This document shows, in pieces, positions 1 to 13,027 of a stretch of 64,000 nucleotides of DNA. The notes under the pieces are model-generated. The model searched no databases, was not told where the DNA came from, and saw nothing but the letters and a program-made list of their open reading frames with translations. The position numbers were made by a program, and so were the translations under genes. Numbering within the stretch: position 1 is the stretch's first letter; each line of letters begins with the position of its first letter. Source of the DNA: Lentinus brumalis (taxonomy: Eukaryota > Basidiomycota > Agaricomycetes > Polyporales > Polyporaceae); NCBI GenBank assembly GCA_001792895.1, contig MARA01000007.1:1723730-1787729 (forward strand), read 5' to 3'.

Positions 1-2249
1 CCGCGGCGGGCTTGCGGGGCTCGAGGCGGGTGCCAGGCGCATTTTTGACATCCCACCGTGCTCCCGGAAAAGCGTCCGAAAGAACGGCTGACAAAGACTT
101 AGGACAGAGAAGCCTGCGTTCGCGGGTATGACCCTCCCGCGCCGCTCTCTGGCCGCACGATGAAACTTTCAAGCTCGCTCCAACTGCTCGCGTCCCGGCG
201 TGCATCTAAGTACGTGGTGACAGATGCTTCTGAAGCGGCGTGGCTGGCTGGTGGCAAGTGCCGCGCTTTTGGGCCGTTTCATGAGGCTGCTTCCTTGACA
301 GTGACAGCTTGCGCCCTGACTCCGCCCGCAGGCAGGGTTTCAAGAAAAAAACAGTCGCAGGTTGCAGAAGGTGTCATGGCCGCTGCGTCTCTGATCGACT
401 TCTAACTTCCTCTCCCCAGGGACGGGGGTTCCCCGCAGGCTCGGCGTGCAGCTCGAGACTAATACCCCCGCCGCTACTTTCTGTTTTCAGACAGCCCAGA
501 CAGCTCAGACGGCTGATAGCCGTGAAGGGATTCCAGTCACCCGCAGGTCCGACGAGAACAGCGGCCTATACAAGACGATACTCTCATCCCGTCTGCGCAG
601 TGGGACCCCGCCAAAGCGGCAGAGGGCCTGTGTTATCCGCTATCATGTCGCGGATTGTGCCTTGCCTCGTCCGAGTCGGCGACTGGCACGCTCCTCCTCG
701 AAGCCCCAGCAGGGAGTAGCGGCCAGTGCGCGGTCATCGAGGAGTCTGGGCTTCAGGCCACGGCCTGAGAGCACTTGGACGGACTGCACTCTCACGGGCT
801 GCTTCTCAGGCGCAGATAGGCCCTGCACGATGCACAACGCGCCCGGACCGAAGCCACAGCAGCACGCAGACATGCGCAAGCGGAGTCGTAGACCACAGGT
901 CTGTCCTCCTTCTAGCTTGGCGAACCGCCCGATAGTCGATCACTTGTCGAAGTGCCAGTGCAGGATCTGAACTGCGACTCGGGACACGCGGTTATCCCTG
1001 GCCCGGATACATCGTACCAGCGGCGTTTGAGGACCTCTTCTTTTGCTTCTCGGCTTGCGACGTAGCCGGCCCGTCGAGCTATCGAGCCGCCGAGCATCCC
1101 GCGACGCAGGGACAAAGCCGTACCCGCATATGTACCAGGCTTCGACCGGCACGCCAGGCCAGCAAGCCCGCTGCAGAAGGGGTCAAAGGTACGCCCGTGC
1201 CACGACTTGGCCAGGAGACTCGGACCCGGGTGCGTACAGCTGGACGGTGACCCCGACTGACATGAGAACCAACCCCAGAGGCAGTCACGTTCTAGGCCGA
1301 GTGTCTGAACGGTGAATGAGTCGGATAGGGCTCCGCAGAAGGCGCGGATATGATGATCTGGGAGGATGGTCGTCCTCGGCGTCGGTCACGGTGGCCATTG
1401 GCTCAGTCAGCGCTGTCGTAAGAGACCTACCATGTATCGGCTGCGTAGTCCACCTACGCGGTATGTGTAGATATCTGTCATGTCGGTTGAGGGGCCCGTG
1501 AGAGCCGTTTGCAAACGACGGGATGTACTCGTATAGCCACCTGTTTCTTTACGTGTATGGAATCGCCGCTGCCAAACAATCGTCCGCCCTCACGCATGCT
1601 TCCCTCGCGCAAATGCTATCATAGCTTGGTGAGAGCATGTGTACACAACAGCTTGTCTGAGCCGTATAGTGGCTGAATCCACGTACTAGTGTGGCGTCAT
1701 GCTGAGCGGACGCTCCATTCCGCTCGAAGTTTGTACGACATCTCTTATCATAGCCAATCTTGTCATGTACAAAACGTGTCTGTGCGTGCGCTGTGACTGA
1801 CATATGGAGCTGCACAAGCCAGCAACCACAAGACACACCGACGGTTCGATGTGGAAAAAAGTCAGCAATAATCATGGAACCACCACGCCTCCTCCGCACT
1901 TTCCACGCTCGGCAATGGAAGTCGCCTCGAGGTCTATCCCGTACCATGATCCCACGGAGACCCTTCACCCTGGATACCACGCGCAATCACCGAGCCTGAG
2001 AGAATAAGACAGACCACTCCGATATGACTAGGTATATACAATGGATACGTATGCATGCGGAGAGTGACCTCAACATCGGCAAATTCGGATTGAATGTTCG
2101 TCTCTTCTGACATCTGGTCGCGTCTGTGCGTGCGGCCTCACGACCTCTGACATCAACAACGACTAAAGTCCGTTCGTCCGCGCCTCCGTCGACAGGGCCA
2201 CACCAACTACAACGCTTCTCCTTTCCGCTCTTCCGACTCGGAGACGTGC
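1..2249. other. Stretch with no supportable gene
   Basis: Only short open frames without family resemblance, codon regularity or convincing splice patterns are seen on either strand. No tRNA-like B box, transposase or reverse-transcriptase remnant is recognisable. The right end should contain the 3' untranslated region of the V-ATPase gene that ends at 2250. Confidence 0.5.
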
Positions 2250-4477
2250 TCACGCGTCGTCCACGAGCTTATCCTCTGCAGGTGCCTTGGCGTCCTCGGT
2301 CGCTTTGCGCGGCTTGCGCCCGTAGAACTCGGCGATGATCTTCGGGCTGATGCGGTTGAGTTGCTCCTTCGGGAAGATACGCAGCAACGACCAGGCGAGG
2401 TCCAACGAATCGAAGATAGACCTGCTCTCGTACGCGCCTGCACCCACAGATATCCACAGACGAGCGTCCGCGTTCCGGGAAGAGAATGTCAGAAGCCGCA
2501 GTGACACAAGCCATGCGCAGGGGGCAACACGCGAAGTGCAGATAAGAGGAACATTGAAACCGTCAGAATCAGGACAAGGATAATGTGAGGGATGAGCGCG
2601 ACCACGTACCCTGACCCACGAACTGCTTCTCGAACTTGTCAAGGAACTCCAGTGCAAGCTTGTCCTCTGGTGAGAGCGCCTCCTCACCGACGACAGCCTT
2701 CATAGCCGCCGCGTCACGTCCGATAGCGTACTTTGCATACTGCACAAAGCAACTTCGTATCAGTCCTGGTCACACGCGCTGCCAAATTGTGGCGCAATTA
2801 GTGACCCACCAGCTGGTTCGAGACATCACTGTGGTCCTTGCGTGTCAGCTTCTCACCAATGGCGCTCTTCATGAGACGCGAAAGCGAGGGTAGCACGTTG
2901 ATCGGTGGGTATATCTGTCTGTTGTGCAGCTGACGGTCGACGAAGATCTGGCCCTCCGTAATGTACCCGGTGAGATCGGGAATTGGGTGAGTAATATCTG
3001 GTGAGGGTACAAGCAACGAGTAGCGCAGCATGGCGTGAAGTCAGGGCTAAATGAACGGAACGGGGGAGGCAGCTGAGGCGCGGACGCACCGTCATTAGGC
3101 ATGGTCAAGATGGGGATCTGGGTGATCGAGCCGTTGCGACCCTGCACGCGACCTGCACGCTCGTAAATCGTGGACAAGTCCGTGTACATGTAACCTGGAT
3201 ATCCACGACGACCAGGGACCTCCTCTCGCGCGGCTGAAACCTGCAGTTCATAGCAGAACCAGTGAGTATGGAAGGTATTTGTGCTCGGGAGAAAGCACTT
3301 GCCTCACGCAGCGCGTCCGCGTACGATGACATGTCGGTAAGAATGACGAGAACGTGCTTCTCAAGTTGGTAGGCGTAGTACTCCGCCGTGGTGAGCGCGA
3401 GACGTGGTGTGATGATACGCTCGATCGTGGGGTCGTTCGCAAGGTTGAAGAAAAGCGTGACACGGTCCAGACTGCCGTTCTCCTCGAAGTCTTGCTTGAA
3501 GAACCGCGCAGTCTCCATGTTGACACCCATGGCGGCGAACACGACAGAGAAGTTGTCTTCGTGGCCATCAAGCGCGTCCTTCGTAGGACCCTTTACCAAT
3601 CCTGCTTGTCGTACGATCTGCGCCGCAATCTTGGAAAGGAAAGAGAGTTAGCACGTTGAGGCCTCGACGGAAGTTGATCGACTGCGTGAGGTGCTGCGTA
3701 CCTCGTTGTGCGGCAGACCTGCAGCCGAGAAGATTGGGATCTTCTGTCCTCGTGCGATAGAGTTCATGGTGTCAATGGTAGAGATACCGGTCTGAATCAT
3801 CTCCTCGGGGTATATACGAGAGTAGGGGTTGATAGGAGAGCCTGATGGATGCTCCACTAAGGGAATTTGAAGACATATTATAACTGAGCACGTACCGTTG
3901 ATGTCCAGGTAGTCCTCCGCAAACACTTTCGGTCCGTTATCAATGGGCTGACCAGAGCCGTTGAAGATACGACCCAACATGTCCTCCGCCACTGGAAGCT
4001 TCATGCTGCTACCGGTGAACTCGACATGTGTCGCCTTCACATCCACGCCAGACGTGCCCTCGAAGACTTGCACGATCGCCTTCTTGCCCTGCACTTCCAG
4101 CACTTGACCCCCGCGCTTCGTGCCGTCTGGAAGTGTTAACTGGACAATCTCGTTGTACGACGGAAACTGCGATCGAACTGAGTCTCCAAAGTCAGTACGT
4201 GCAATAGGGATAAAGCTCACCTTGACGTTGTCCAGAACTACTAGCGGGCTGCACCGAGTTCACATCCGATGCGCTAGATGAGATGCAACATACACACTCA
4301 CCCGTTGACCGCTGATACTGTCCGGTAGTCTGCGCGTCCAATCCTCGCTCAGTGTCCCATCTCCGCCATTCCCGGTTGTAGATCCTCACCAATGTGTGGC
4401 TTGACGTTGTATTCGCGTGTCACCGCGGCCGCGTTAATAGCAGCGAGTTCATGATCACTGATGCGCGGGCTAACCAT
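2250..4477 (-). CDS. VMA2: V-type proton ATPase subunit B
   Basis: Non-catalytic nucleotide-binding B subunit of the V1 sector of the vacuolar H+-ATPase, which acidifies vacuoles and endosomes. The start is an ATG at 4477-4475 giving [19 protein letters not shown], followed by introns. The large exon at about 3648-4220 carries [19 protein letters not shown] and the beta-barrel/P-loop-like region through [15 protein letters not shown]. Further exons give [39 protein letters not shown] and [17 protein letters not shown], all typical of subunit B. The C-terminus ([19 protein letters not shown] and an acidic tail) ends at 2250. At least six short introns are needed. Fungal subunit B is about 500 residues, which fits. 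The upstream neighbour on the same strand starts only about 200 bp away. The family assignment is certain; some exon edges are approximate. Confidence 0.95.
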
Positions 4478-4685
4478 ACCGTTAGTCGTGGAGGAGGGAG
4501 AAGAGCTGTAGGCCCTCGAAACGGTGACGTCCGGCCAAGCGGGTAAGGCACTCAGCCATAGTCCGTCATTTTCCCACGCATAGCTTCAGGCCATACATAA
4601 GTTGAGGTAACATATGAGATGATAACGGTTGTCTAATGAGTGAGTCCTCGACAAGCCGAAGTAATGTACAGGGTATGAATGCTCC

Positions 4686-7600
4686 TTATGCACTTGACAA
4701 CAGCTCAATGCATCGCCCAGCCGCTTTCTGAACCATGGCGACATCCCCGGAAGACCTGGCAGGATGGTTAAGACGGATAAGTGCCTCAAGCCAGTGCATG
4801 AAAACTCACCACTCTGTCTCGAGCAAGATCTCCTCGACTTCGTCCGTTTCCAACCCTGTGTCCTTGCTTGACAGTACGACGTACAGGTATTCGGCGGTGT
4901 CTGCGCGCACCTACATACGGTCACTGTCCGTCAGGATGCATCCATAGGACGACCGACTTACCCTGGGGTACTGATGTGTGAGGTAAGTAGTCAATGATTC
5001 GATGCAGTCCTTCTGAAAATCAGGGAGTGCGAGAAGGTTCACCAAGCTGAGCATGTATTGAGTATGACCACTTCGCAAGACGTGACACTGGCTCACCATC
5101 TCATCGATGCGGTAATTCGCTGAGGATTCTTCAGCTTCGTCGCATTCTTGGTGACCAGCGACAGCAAAGAACGCAGGCTGACCTCAAGCAATTAGCTCAG
5201 AGACTATTTCAACATTGGATTACGCACGTCTTCATGCCCTCCGGATCCTGCGGCAGGTTTTCGAACACATCGGCCTCCAACAGGACGTTGAACGTCTGCA
5301 GGACGGGCATAACCACATTGTTCGAGCTGATCTTTGTCATGGCTTGTGCGAGAAGATCTTGCGCAAAGCTGCGAAGATCGTATCGGTCGGGCTCGTCCGT
5401 GACCACCGGCATTTCTGAGGCCCATTCAATCAAAGCGGCAGTTACTGGCCGTTGCTGTCAGTATGGTCAGCGAACGAGAAACCTCGCGGCACGGGAAGCG
5501 CAACGCACCGTGCTGTCAGTCTTCGTGCTCGCACTAAGCACGATCCCCGCAAGAACTTGGCCCCGGTACCGCTCAATGTCCAAGAGCTGTATAGCCCGGG
5601 GGAACAGCCATGCTCCGTCGTTCCATCCTAGGGACTCCTGTTCGCTGCACATCCCTTGGAATAAAGTACAGCATCCGGACTAGTTGGAGACGTCATACCT
5701 CAGGAACAGTTCCTTTATCTTCTGTTCGCCCCGAATTTTCCAAGGGGCCGGATCTGCCACCGCCGGAGATGGAAGGAGCAGAATGGCGAGGAAGTTCTCT
5801 CCTGCGATTTGCCTGACGTTGTCCAATCTCTCCACCCCTTGCTTCAGGATGCCGGCGATTGCGGAATGGAAGCTCTCCGGAGGCAGGTACGCTGCGAAAT
5901 CTGGCAGCGCACTCGCATGCAAGAATAGGGTCTGAATGAACGACGTCAGGCCTTTCACACACGAGATGCGGGCCCATGAGCCCACATCACCGCGTTCGTC
6001 ACTGGTGTAATCTGTCAGACCATCCAGCATGGCGTCTGTCATCTGGTTGACCATGTCCGCGGAGAGATCTAGGGAACCGTCAGACTAGGTTGGGGGAGGG
6101 GGGCGAGAGATGCGAGGCGCACTTTCCAGTAACACATCTCCGACATTCCTCAGTAATTGCGGCATCGAGTCGAACACGTTCCGTCGGGCCTCGATGTTTG
6201 TGCTACCCGTGCCACTCTTTGCATCACATCAGCATGCTGCCCTACCGATTAGGATCGCGCAAATTACCTTGCGATCCACCATCCTTAGAAGGCATCTTAC
6301 GGCGTCCACAACGCCATGCTTGTGCTTCGCATAGTCCAACACACCAAGCACTCTGGCGAGGCTCTGCTGCATCGGTGGACTTCCGCCCTCGAAGTCCTTG
6401 ATGAGTCGCTGCACGACCGCCGAACAGTCGACAAGCCGACTGACGGCGGCAAGCGCGTCCGCGGCAGCTTCTTGTACTGTGACGCTCTTGCTCTTCAGCC
6501 CGGAGTCGACGACCTGTCGCCATTGTGGTGCCGTAGTTTGCGAGTGCTGAATCTCAGCAAGGGAGACGCCAGAAGCGATAAGTCGGCACGCCGCTGCCGC
6601 AACGAGATCGTGTCGGGAAGACTGGATCATCGTGAGAGGAACATTGGAAAGAGCCGCGAATACCTACGGAGGCAGCATATGTCGGAGACATGATCGTAAC
6701 CTTCATGAGATATTTAGACGACTGACCTTGCGCCGTGCTACTGCGAGCTCCTCGTGGTGTGCAGAATCGCGGAAAGCCGCTGCGAGCTCTGTGAGAGCGA
6801 GCAGACCTCCGTGAATGTCTCCCGGATCTGGCATGGTCAGCAGGGCAGCCTACGGCCGAGTGAGGCAATGCGACATGGCCGTCGTGCGTGACCACGCACC
6901 GCTCGTGTGGCTGCACCAGGACCCAACTCCACCAAATCGAGTTCACAAATCACCCTCAGTGACTGTGCACCGATTTGTCTCATAGCTGGATCCCAGTGCC
7001 TCAGCGTGACTGAGAGAAGGTGGTCGATCAGGAACGGTCGATACTCTTCATGTCTGAATACACCAGAGTCAGCATATGGGAAGCACACGTTGCTATTGTA
7101 CTCACTCCGCGACCTCGGGTGCAGCGACTGTGAACGAATTCCTGCGTACTCCGACAGCATAGAAGTCGGTTTTCCGTAGGACGTCGATGCCGTGGGGAAA
7201 GAGACTCTACTACCTCGATGAGCTTCCGTATGGCACTTTACTGAGATTGCGCTCACCGTTCTGCCGACGTATTCTTGGAATGCCGCACTTGCGGCCCTAC
7301 GAATTTGTATCTCGCGGTCGAAGAGTGAGACGGCGACCAGTCTCCTGGCAAGCTCTAGCGCATGCGGCCTCAGGGCATCCACGCCCTGCGCTCTCGCAAG
7401 TGACCAAAGGACATAGGAGGCCGCATCCCGAACATTCGAGCCGATGGAGTGTGCGCCCTTCCGGATGTCGAAGTACAATGCCTGCCCAGATCATTTGAGC
7501 ACCTGCGGACACGTCAGAACGGCATGGCCCACCTTGTGCAGCCACCCAATCAGTTCGGCCAACCGCTGGTCCGGAATGAGACCGCGTCTGGCCATCTCCG

Positions 7601-9100
7601 CACAAGCGAGGCAGGCCCCGTGCCAAGTCCCCTCCGCGACGCTGGGCATGTCGTAAAGACTAGCAACAGCAATGGAGTGGATGGAGAATAGGTGCAGCAC
7701 TTGTTGCAAAACTTGGTCGGCGAAGTCCACTGGAAGTCGCTCGGACACTCGAGCAACGCCCTTGGCGGCGGAATAGCGAACCACTGTATCCTTATCGCGG
7801 AGAGACTTGAGAAGGTCCTCGAGAACGCCCTCCACTTCTTCGGGTGCATCGAAGTCCTCTTCATCGTCGACTTCTACCACTCCGGAACTGCCGTCGAGTG
7901 TTCGTCCTACAGAAGGATTAGCTTGAGACGACTGGATCGGAACACGACTGACTCACCCTTGGCACGCAGCCTGCGGATTTTCCCAGGTAAGAGACGTATA
8001 GCGACTCTTGCTACCAACTTCGTGCGCAGCTTGCGGATGACAGTGTTCCCCATGAGGCTTTCGTTACCTTCGAGTGATTGCGCGACTTGCAGGAGCTGAT
8101 CCTTCAGCCTCTGCACCTGCTCGGCTGATCCCAGTTTCGTGACCTCACATAGGACGCGCAATATACCCATGACCTGGTCGGCGGCTCAGCGTTAACGGAG
8201 GACGACTCGTAAATGTACCACTGACCGGAAAAGGGTCCACTGTTGATTCAAGGGTCTCCCGGGCCCATGTGAGGAACTCCAAGTACTGCGACGAGGTGTC
8301 CTTTCTATTGCAGTTCAGACAGGCTAGCTTCCTCAACGATGACACTCCTCTTACCTCATGTAGAATCTGGAAAGGAGTATTGCAGCAGCTTCACGATCTA
8401 GGCCAGCTCTACTGAGGAAAGACTTGCCAACGGCCTGGACTCTGGCAGCCGTCTCCCCAGCCCGGCCTACTTCGTCGAACTGTTCCAAGTCAAAAGGAAT
8501 CATGCAGACGAGTGATAACCAGAGGAGAAGTGTGTAGCGGAGTGCCCATTGAGTGTGCATGTTGATTGGACTGTCAACTGCGTCGAAGTAATCCAGAGTA
8601 ACCGTAAGATCAGCAATCTCATGAGGAAAGAACCTGGCTAGGTGTGGCTTCAGTGACGATCTCCAAGAATATCCACAACAACTCACTGATGGTTTTGTAT
8701 CCACGAAACTTGATGAAGAAATACAGCAGGGACGCAAGCAAGTCGAGCCTGCTCTGTGAGACCACAGGTGGCTTATGGGCGACAAAGTCTTTCGCGTGTC
8801 CTTTGAGTTTATCGACCACCGGAGTGACGAGTTCCTCGAGATATGGATCCCATAGGTAGGACTGCTCCTGGTAGGAGTTGAACTGACTCCGATGTCAGCT
8901 GATGCTCAACCAGAAATGCTGATGTTGGGCTGCCATACAATCACAGAGAGCTTAGTGGATATGAACGCTTCCGATTGAGCCTGCTCTTGCGATGGTTCCA
9001 CGTAGAGGTCGAGAGCGAGGAGTTGGTCGCGCAACGCAACGAACTCGTCCTTGTTCTCGAACCTGGTATAGGTGAGATCGTCGGTCGGGTCGGCATCCAT
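4686..9100 (-). CDS. CIN1: Tubulin-folding cofactor D (TBCD/Cin1/Alp1-like)
   Basis: HEAT-repeat chaperone that takes beta-tubulin and assembles it with alpha-tubulin in the cofactor C/D/E pathway. The start is an ATG at 9100-9098, giving MDADPTDDLTYTRFENKDEF. Diagnostic blocks follow in order: a dozen residues around FIKFRGYKTIS and FFPHEIADLTVTLDYF (8.6-8.7 kb), the typical LLLWLSLVCMIPFDLEQFD (8.5 kb), DKDTVVRYSAAKGVARVSER (7.8 kb), VRDAASYVLWSLARAQGVDA (7.4 kb) and WARISCVKGLTSFIQTLF (about 5.9 kb). The last exon joins after the LETEW codon and reads SSGDVAMVQKAAGRCIELL to a TAA at 4686-4688. Total length is roughly 1,150-1,200 residues with many introns, normal for the family. It is divergent from the Spo71-like gene across about 170 bp. 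The assignment is firm; individual exon edges were not all checked. Confidence 0.9.
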
Positions 9101-9266
9101 TGTGTACTTCGATGGTCGGAGGAACGTCGCCAACCGTAAGCGCCAACGACCAGATGTGGCGGGATTTCCCTTGTATGGGAACACAGACGCTGGCGCTCCA
9201 ACGTCATCTCCGCCACTACGGCGCGCATCCGCCGCAACCTGCTGCTCTGCTTGCTCGACATCCCGC
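9101..9266. promoter_or_regulatory. Short bidirectional promoter between cofactor D and the PH-domain gene
   Basis: About 166 bp separate the ATG of cofactor D on the minus strand (9100) from the preferred ATG of the PH-domain gene on the plus strand (9267). Both transcripts must start in or near this interval. No clear TATA element is seen. Confidence 0.45.
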
Positions 9267-12200
9267 ATGACGCCGCGTTCGGTGGCACCCAGTCCTCCCT
9301 TGCCGCCCTCGACGGAAGCCGTCCAGAACGATGATGTCCACAAGTACCGACGCCGGTTTATAGGGCCCTTGCCAGTCGCCGCACTACAGTCGGCGGAGAC
9401 CAAACGACCCCGCAAGGAGAAGCGCAGACATCGTCTGCTAGGACGAGAAACCACCGACTCCAGCAGCTCGAGCGACTCGGACGACTCAAGCAGTCTCTCG
9501 GACGTCATTCACCGGCACGCCCTCAGCTTCTTCCTCAGGCATGGCGGCAAGCGCGAGAACTGGGGCGAAAGCCAGCAGAAGAGCGTCCGTGCAGAGATGC
9601 GTAGACGGTGGCGGGAGAGCGAGTGGGGACGTGCGCGGAAGCGGCAGAGACAGGCAGGAAACACGCCGAAGTGGATAGGCAACTCTTTCGACGTCGGAGT
9701 CTTCCTCGGGGTAGACATACTGGCCGACGACGTACGGCTGCCCTCGCAAGATCCCAGTGCTAGTGCTGGACCATCTACATCTGCGCAGACGGTGCGTCCT
9801 GTCGTTGGCGTGTCCGCCCATTCCGACGCTGCAGAAACATTCGTTACGGCGCACTCCCACTTGAGCTCACCTCCCGAGCAAAGCGGTCCGCCAGCTTTGT
9901 CTCCGGATGTCTCTCGCGGCACAGGGCCTACGCTCAGCACATCCTCGTCTACAGCACTGCTTGCGTCGAACGCTGAACCAGGTCCATCCGTGCGGTCAAT
10001 ACCTTCTGTTGGGAACGGGGACCACGCCATTTCACTGCCTATCCCTAGGCCTGCCAAGGGGAAAGGCAAATCTCGTCATGTGCATTATGAGGAAGACACA
10101 CCTGCCCCACCTGCAGAGGTGCTTGCTCGTACCGGGGACGACGTAAGGGTGACAAGTGCCGGCGCGGTCGAGCAAACCACCAGCGAGGCCAGAGTCAAGT
10201 GGGGAGACGTGATCATGCGAGGTAAGTGATTGACATGCGTATAGCCTCCACGTAGCTTATGCAGCGACAGACCGCATGCTCGTCCGAGTTTCGTACACGG
10301 AGGACTCAGTGCCCGCGACATTCGACGAGAGGCAGAACCGGATCACGAGGCATCTGGAGAACGAAGGATGGACGGAGTACATCGTAGCATGGCGGAAAGA
10401 CCGTCTGGAACTGTACGAAGACCATGTAAGTAGTGTCATCAATGCAATTCCTGTACCAACCTGACGGCCATGTGCAGCACACTCCTGGCAAGGAATGGTT
10501 CCTCGGCACAAAGCGGCTGTCGTATTTGGTTCCCCTTAACTCGTCTTCTACGCGACTCTCCCTCTACTCGTTTGTGGACCTGACATTCTGTGTGACCTGT
10601 CCTCCGACACCCGTGAAGATCGACGCTAAGCGTCGGCGACACTTCTTTGGATCCCCCAGAGGCACGAATATCTTCGTATTCAAACTGAAGTCCCGCACCC
10701 GAGCCATTGACTGGGTGTGGCAGCTATGGTGAGACACTCGTTCGCATTTCGTCTCTCAGCGGGTGCACTCATCTGTTCCAGGCGACATCTTGGCGGCAAA
10801 ATGCCGCCATATATAGAGGTCCGGACGCCAGCTCTCGATACCCGTCTCACAGTAGACGTGCCCGGTTTCGACACCGCAGACATGGACTCCGCGTATAACG
10901 TATTCCAACGCGCCAACATCATCGGACTCTGCGAGAAATCCCTCCGCTCAGACCCCGAGTACAGTGCTCTGCTCAAACGCGATGAAGAGAACGGGGCGGT
11001 ATTCGACCTCGCATGGCGCATGAACACCGACCTTGACTGGGTGTGGCAAGAGGACGACGTGCAGGGCAAGGCGCGCAAGTGGGCTGTCCTCTGCGGGCTT
11101 GCACTCAAGCAGGCAGACCAACCGGCCCACCTCGAGTTCCGCATGCGGCGCCACTATCCGACCAGGTTGCACATGAAGGACGGCACCCGGCTGGACGAGC
11201 CACCCGCAGTCGAGGGTTACCTGGACCGGATACGCCCGAACTCGCAGCTCAAGCAGTCGCTGTACCTCGTCTCGCACGACGGGTACCTGTTCACACTCAC
11301 CCACGCAAACGCACACCAGCCGCCTCCCCCTGGCGCAGCCGTGGACGCTTCCACTGTATCCCAAATTGCGTTCGGTGTGGCCGGTCTCCCAGGCAACACC
11401 GAGACGCGACGCAACTCGGAAGTCCGCCGTGGCCAGTTGCAGATCCTGCAGGCGACGGGCGTGTCGGACCTCCGGAGCATCGTCGCCGTGCGACGCGCCT
11501 TCCAGCTCGTTCCGCAGAACAGGGAGCAGGTGGACGTGCGCCAGATGACCGATTGGGAGGACTCGGATTTATTCTGGGCGCAGGTGGAGAGGAGCGAGAG
11601 CGACGACGAAGACGCAGGCGGAGAGGTCGGCATGACTCGTGCAAAGGACAAGGGGCGATTGCGGCTGCGGCGGTCATTTGAGCTGCTGCTGACGTCCGGG
11701 CGGGTGATTCGGTTCGAGGTATGCACGGTTAACCGGTGTTCTTAACCCTGAGGGACTGACATGTACTGTGGCAGGCATACTCGTGTGCGGCCGCATTGGA
11801 GTGGATCGTCCGCCTGCGCCCACTCGTGTCTTACTGGAAGAAACGCCACCAGTTCGACGCCCGGCTCGAGATGGACATTGCGCATGTCAGCACCGGACGC
11901 GAGCGCATTACGCCGCAGCGTCCCCGGGAGGACCACGCACATGCAGGAGGGCACGACACGCCCGTCGAGCCCCCGCCCGACCGCGACGCCTCGCTGCCCG
12001 ACCTGACGTTCTTCTACAATTGGTGCGTGCTCGATGGGTGTCGTCCGATCCTCAAGTGCGGAAGGCTGTACGGCCGCAAGGGGTGGTGGGGCCAATACAA
12101 GTGAGCTTGCTCTCTATCGTTGCCCAATAGCGGCTGATTGGTGCTTGCCCAGACACATCCAGCTTGTGCTTATCTCAGGCCACCTCGTGCAGTACCACAT

Positions 12201-12621
12201 CACGGGCTCAAGCTCGATGTACCATCGCAGAGACAAAGTCATCGAGCTGCTCGACGCATACATCTGCTCCGGGTACTTCGCCGCGCAGTACCTTCCCGAG
12301 GGGCAGTACGACGCGAACGCGCCGCCCGTGGCGCGGCGCTACCAGGACGGGTTGGAGACGGACGACGGCGAGGAGGACACGCTGTTCATCGTGTGGTACC
12401 GCAAGGTCAAGGGTGCTGCCCCTGGGGTCAAGCGCAATAACAGCGGCGCAGACGTCCCGCCGCTGAATGCCAAGCGCAAGGTGGCGATATTCAGGACGAG
12501 GAGCAAGCTCGAGCGGGATGCGTGGGTGTGGGCGATCAATGTGGAGATCGAGAAGGTTGTGAGGGCTTCTAAGGAGCGGGAGGAGGCGGTCAGGCAGGCG
12601 GGCGAGCTGCTCAAGACTTGA
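9267..12621 (+). CDS. PH-domain protein of the Spo71/Mug56 type
   Basis: Resembles fungal sporulation/meiosis proteins with an N-terminal Spo7_2_N-like region and PH domains (yeast Spo71 acts in prospore-membrane growth). The N-terminus has YRRRFIGPLP, then Ser/Asp-rich linker, RRRWRESEWGRARKRQRQ and KWIGNSFDVGVFLGVDILAD, the family signature. Exons that join in frame: up to 10221, 10265-10425, 10478 to about 10728, a long exon to about 11719 containing the first PH-like region (MNTDLDWVWQEDDVQGKARK), then FFYNWCVLDGCRPILKCGRL, and a last exon with HIQLVLISGHLVQYHITGSS and a C-terminal PH strand/helix (SKLERDAWVWAINVEIEKVV). The stop is TGA at 12619. An earlier in-frame ATG at 9072 exists but lies inside the cofactor D coding region, so 9267 is preferred. 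A sporulation role is inference from the family. Confidence 0.72.
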
Positions 12622-13027
12622 TTGCTGAAGCTTGAAGGGCAAGCGTGGTTGGTTCACGCGCTGAGTTTGAGATTATGGTTCTTTTTGCTTCTGGTGATTT
12701 GTAGGACCTCGGAATCCATTTACAGTACCTGTACTTATTCTACTGCGATACCCGCCATACCCACAGTATGGAATTGACATTAATGGACGTATACCTTTGC
12801 CATGGCCCACGTTGACTAGGACTAGTGAGCCATCACTATACAGCTGATTCGGGAACAGTGCCTCCTCTAGACATTCAGACGCGCTGTGGTAGATGTCCCA
12901 GTTGCTCAACCGTCTTGTCAACAGCGGCAACTGCTTTCCTTATTCGCAGAATAGGCAGGGAGCAGTAGTGTTGTGATATATAGCGTAATCGACAGCTGAA
13001 GAGCAGCACAAGGGTAGATGATGAGGA
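12622..13027. other. Convergent intergenic region
   Basis: Contains the 3' ends of the PH-domain gene (plus) and the uS12m gene (minus). No open frame with family resemblance is seen. The stretch is somewhat AT-richer than the flanking genes, as expected for untranslated ends. Confidence 0.4.

Noticed and set aside
9486..10069. Long antisense ORFs over the Spo71-like gene
   Set aside because: They are shadows of the GC-rich coding strand without family resemblance.
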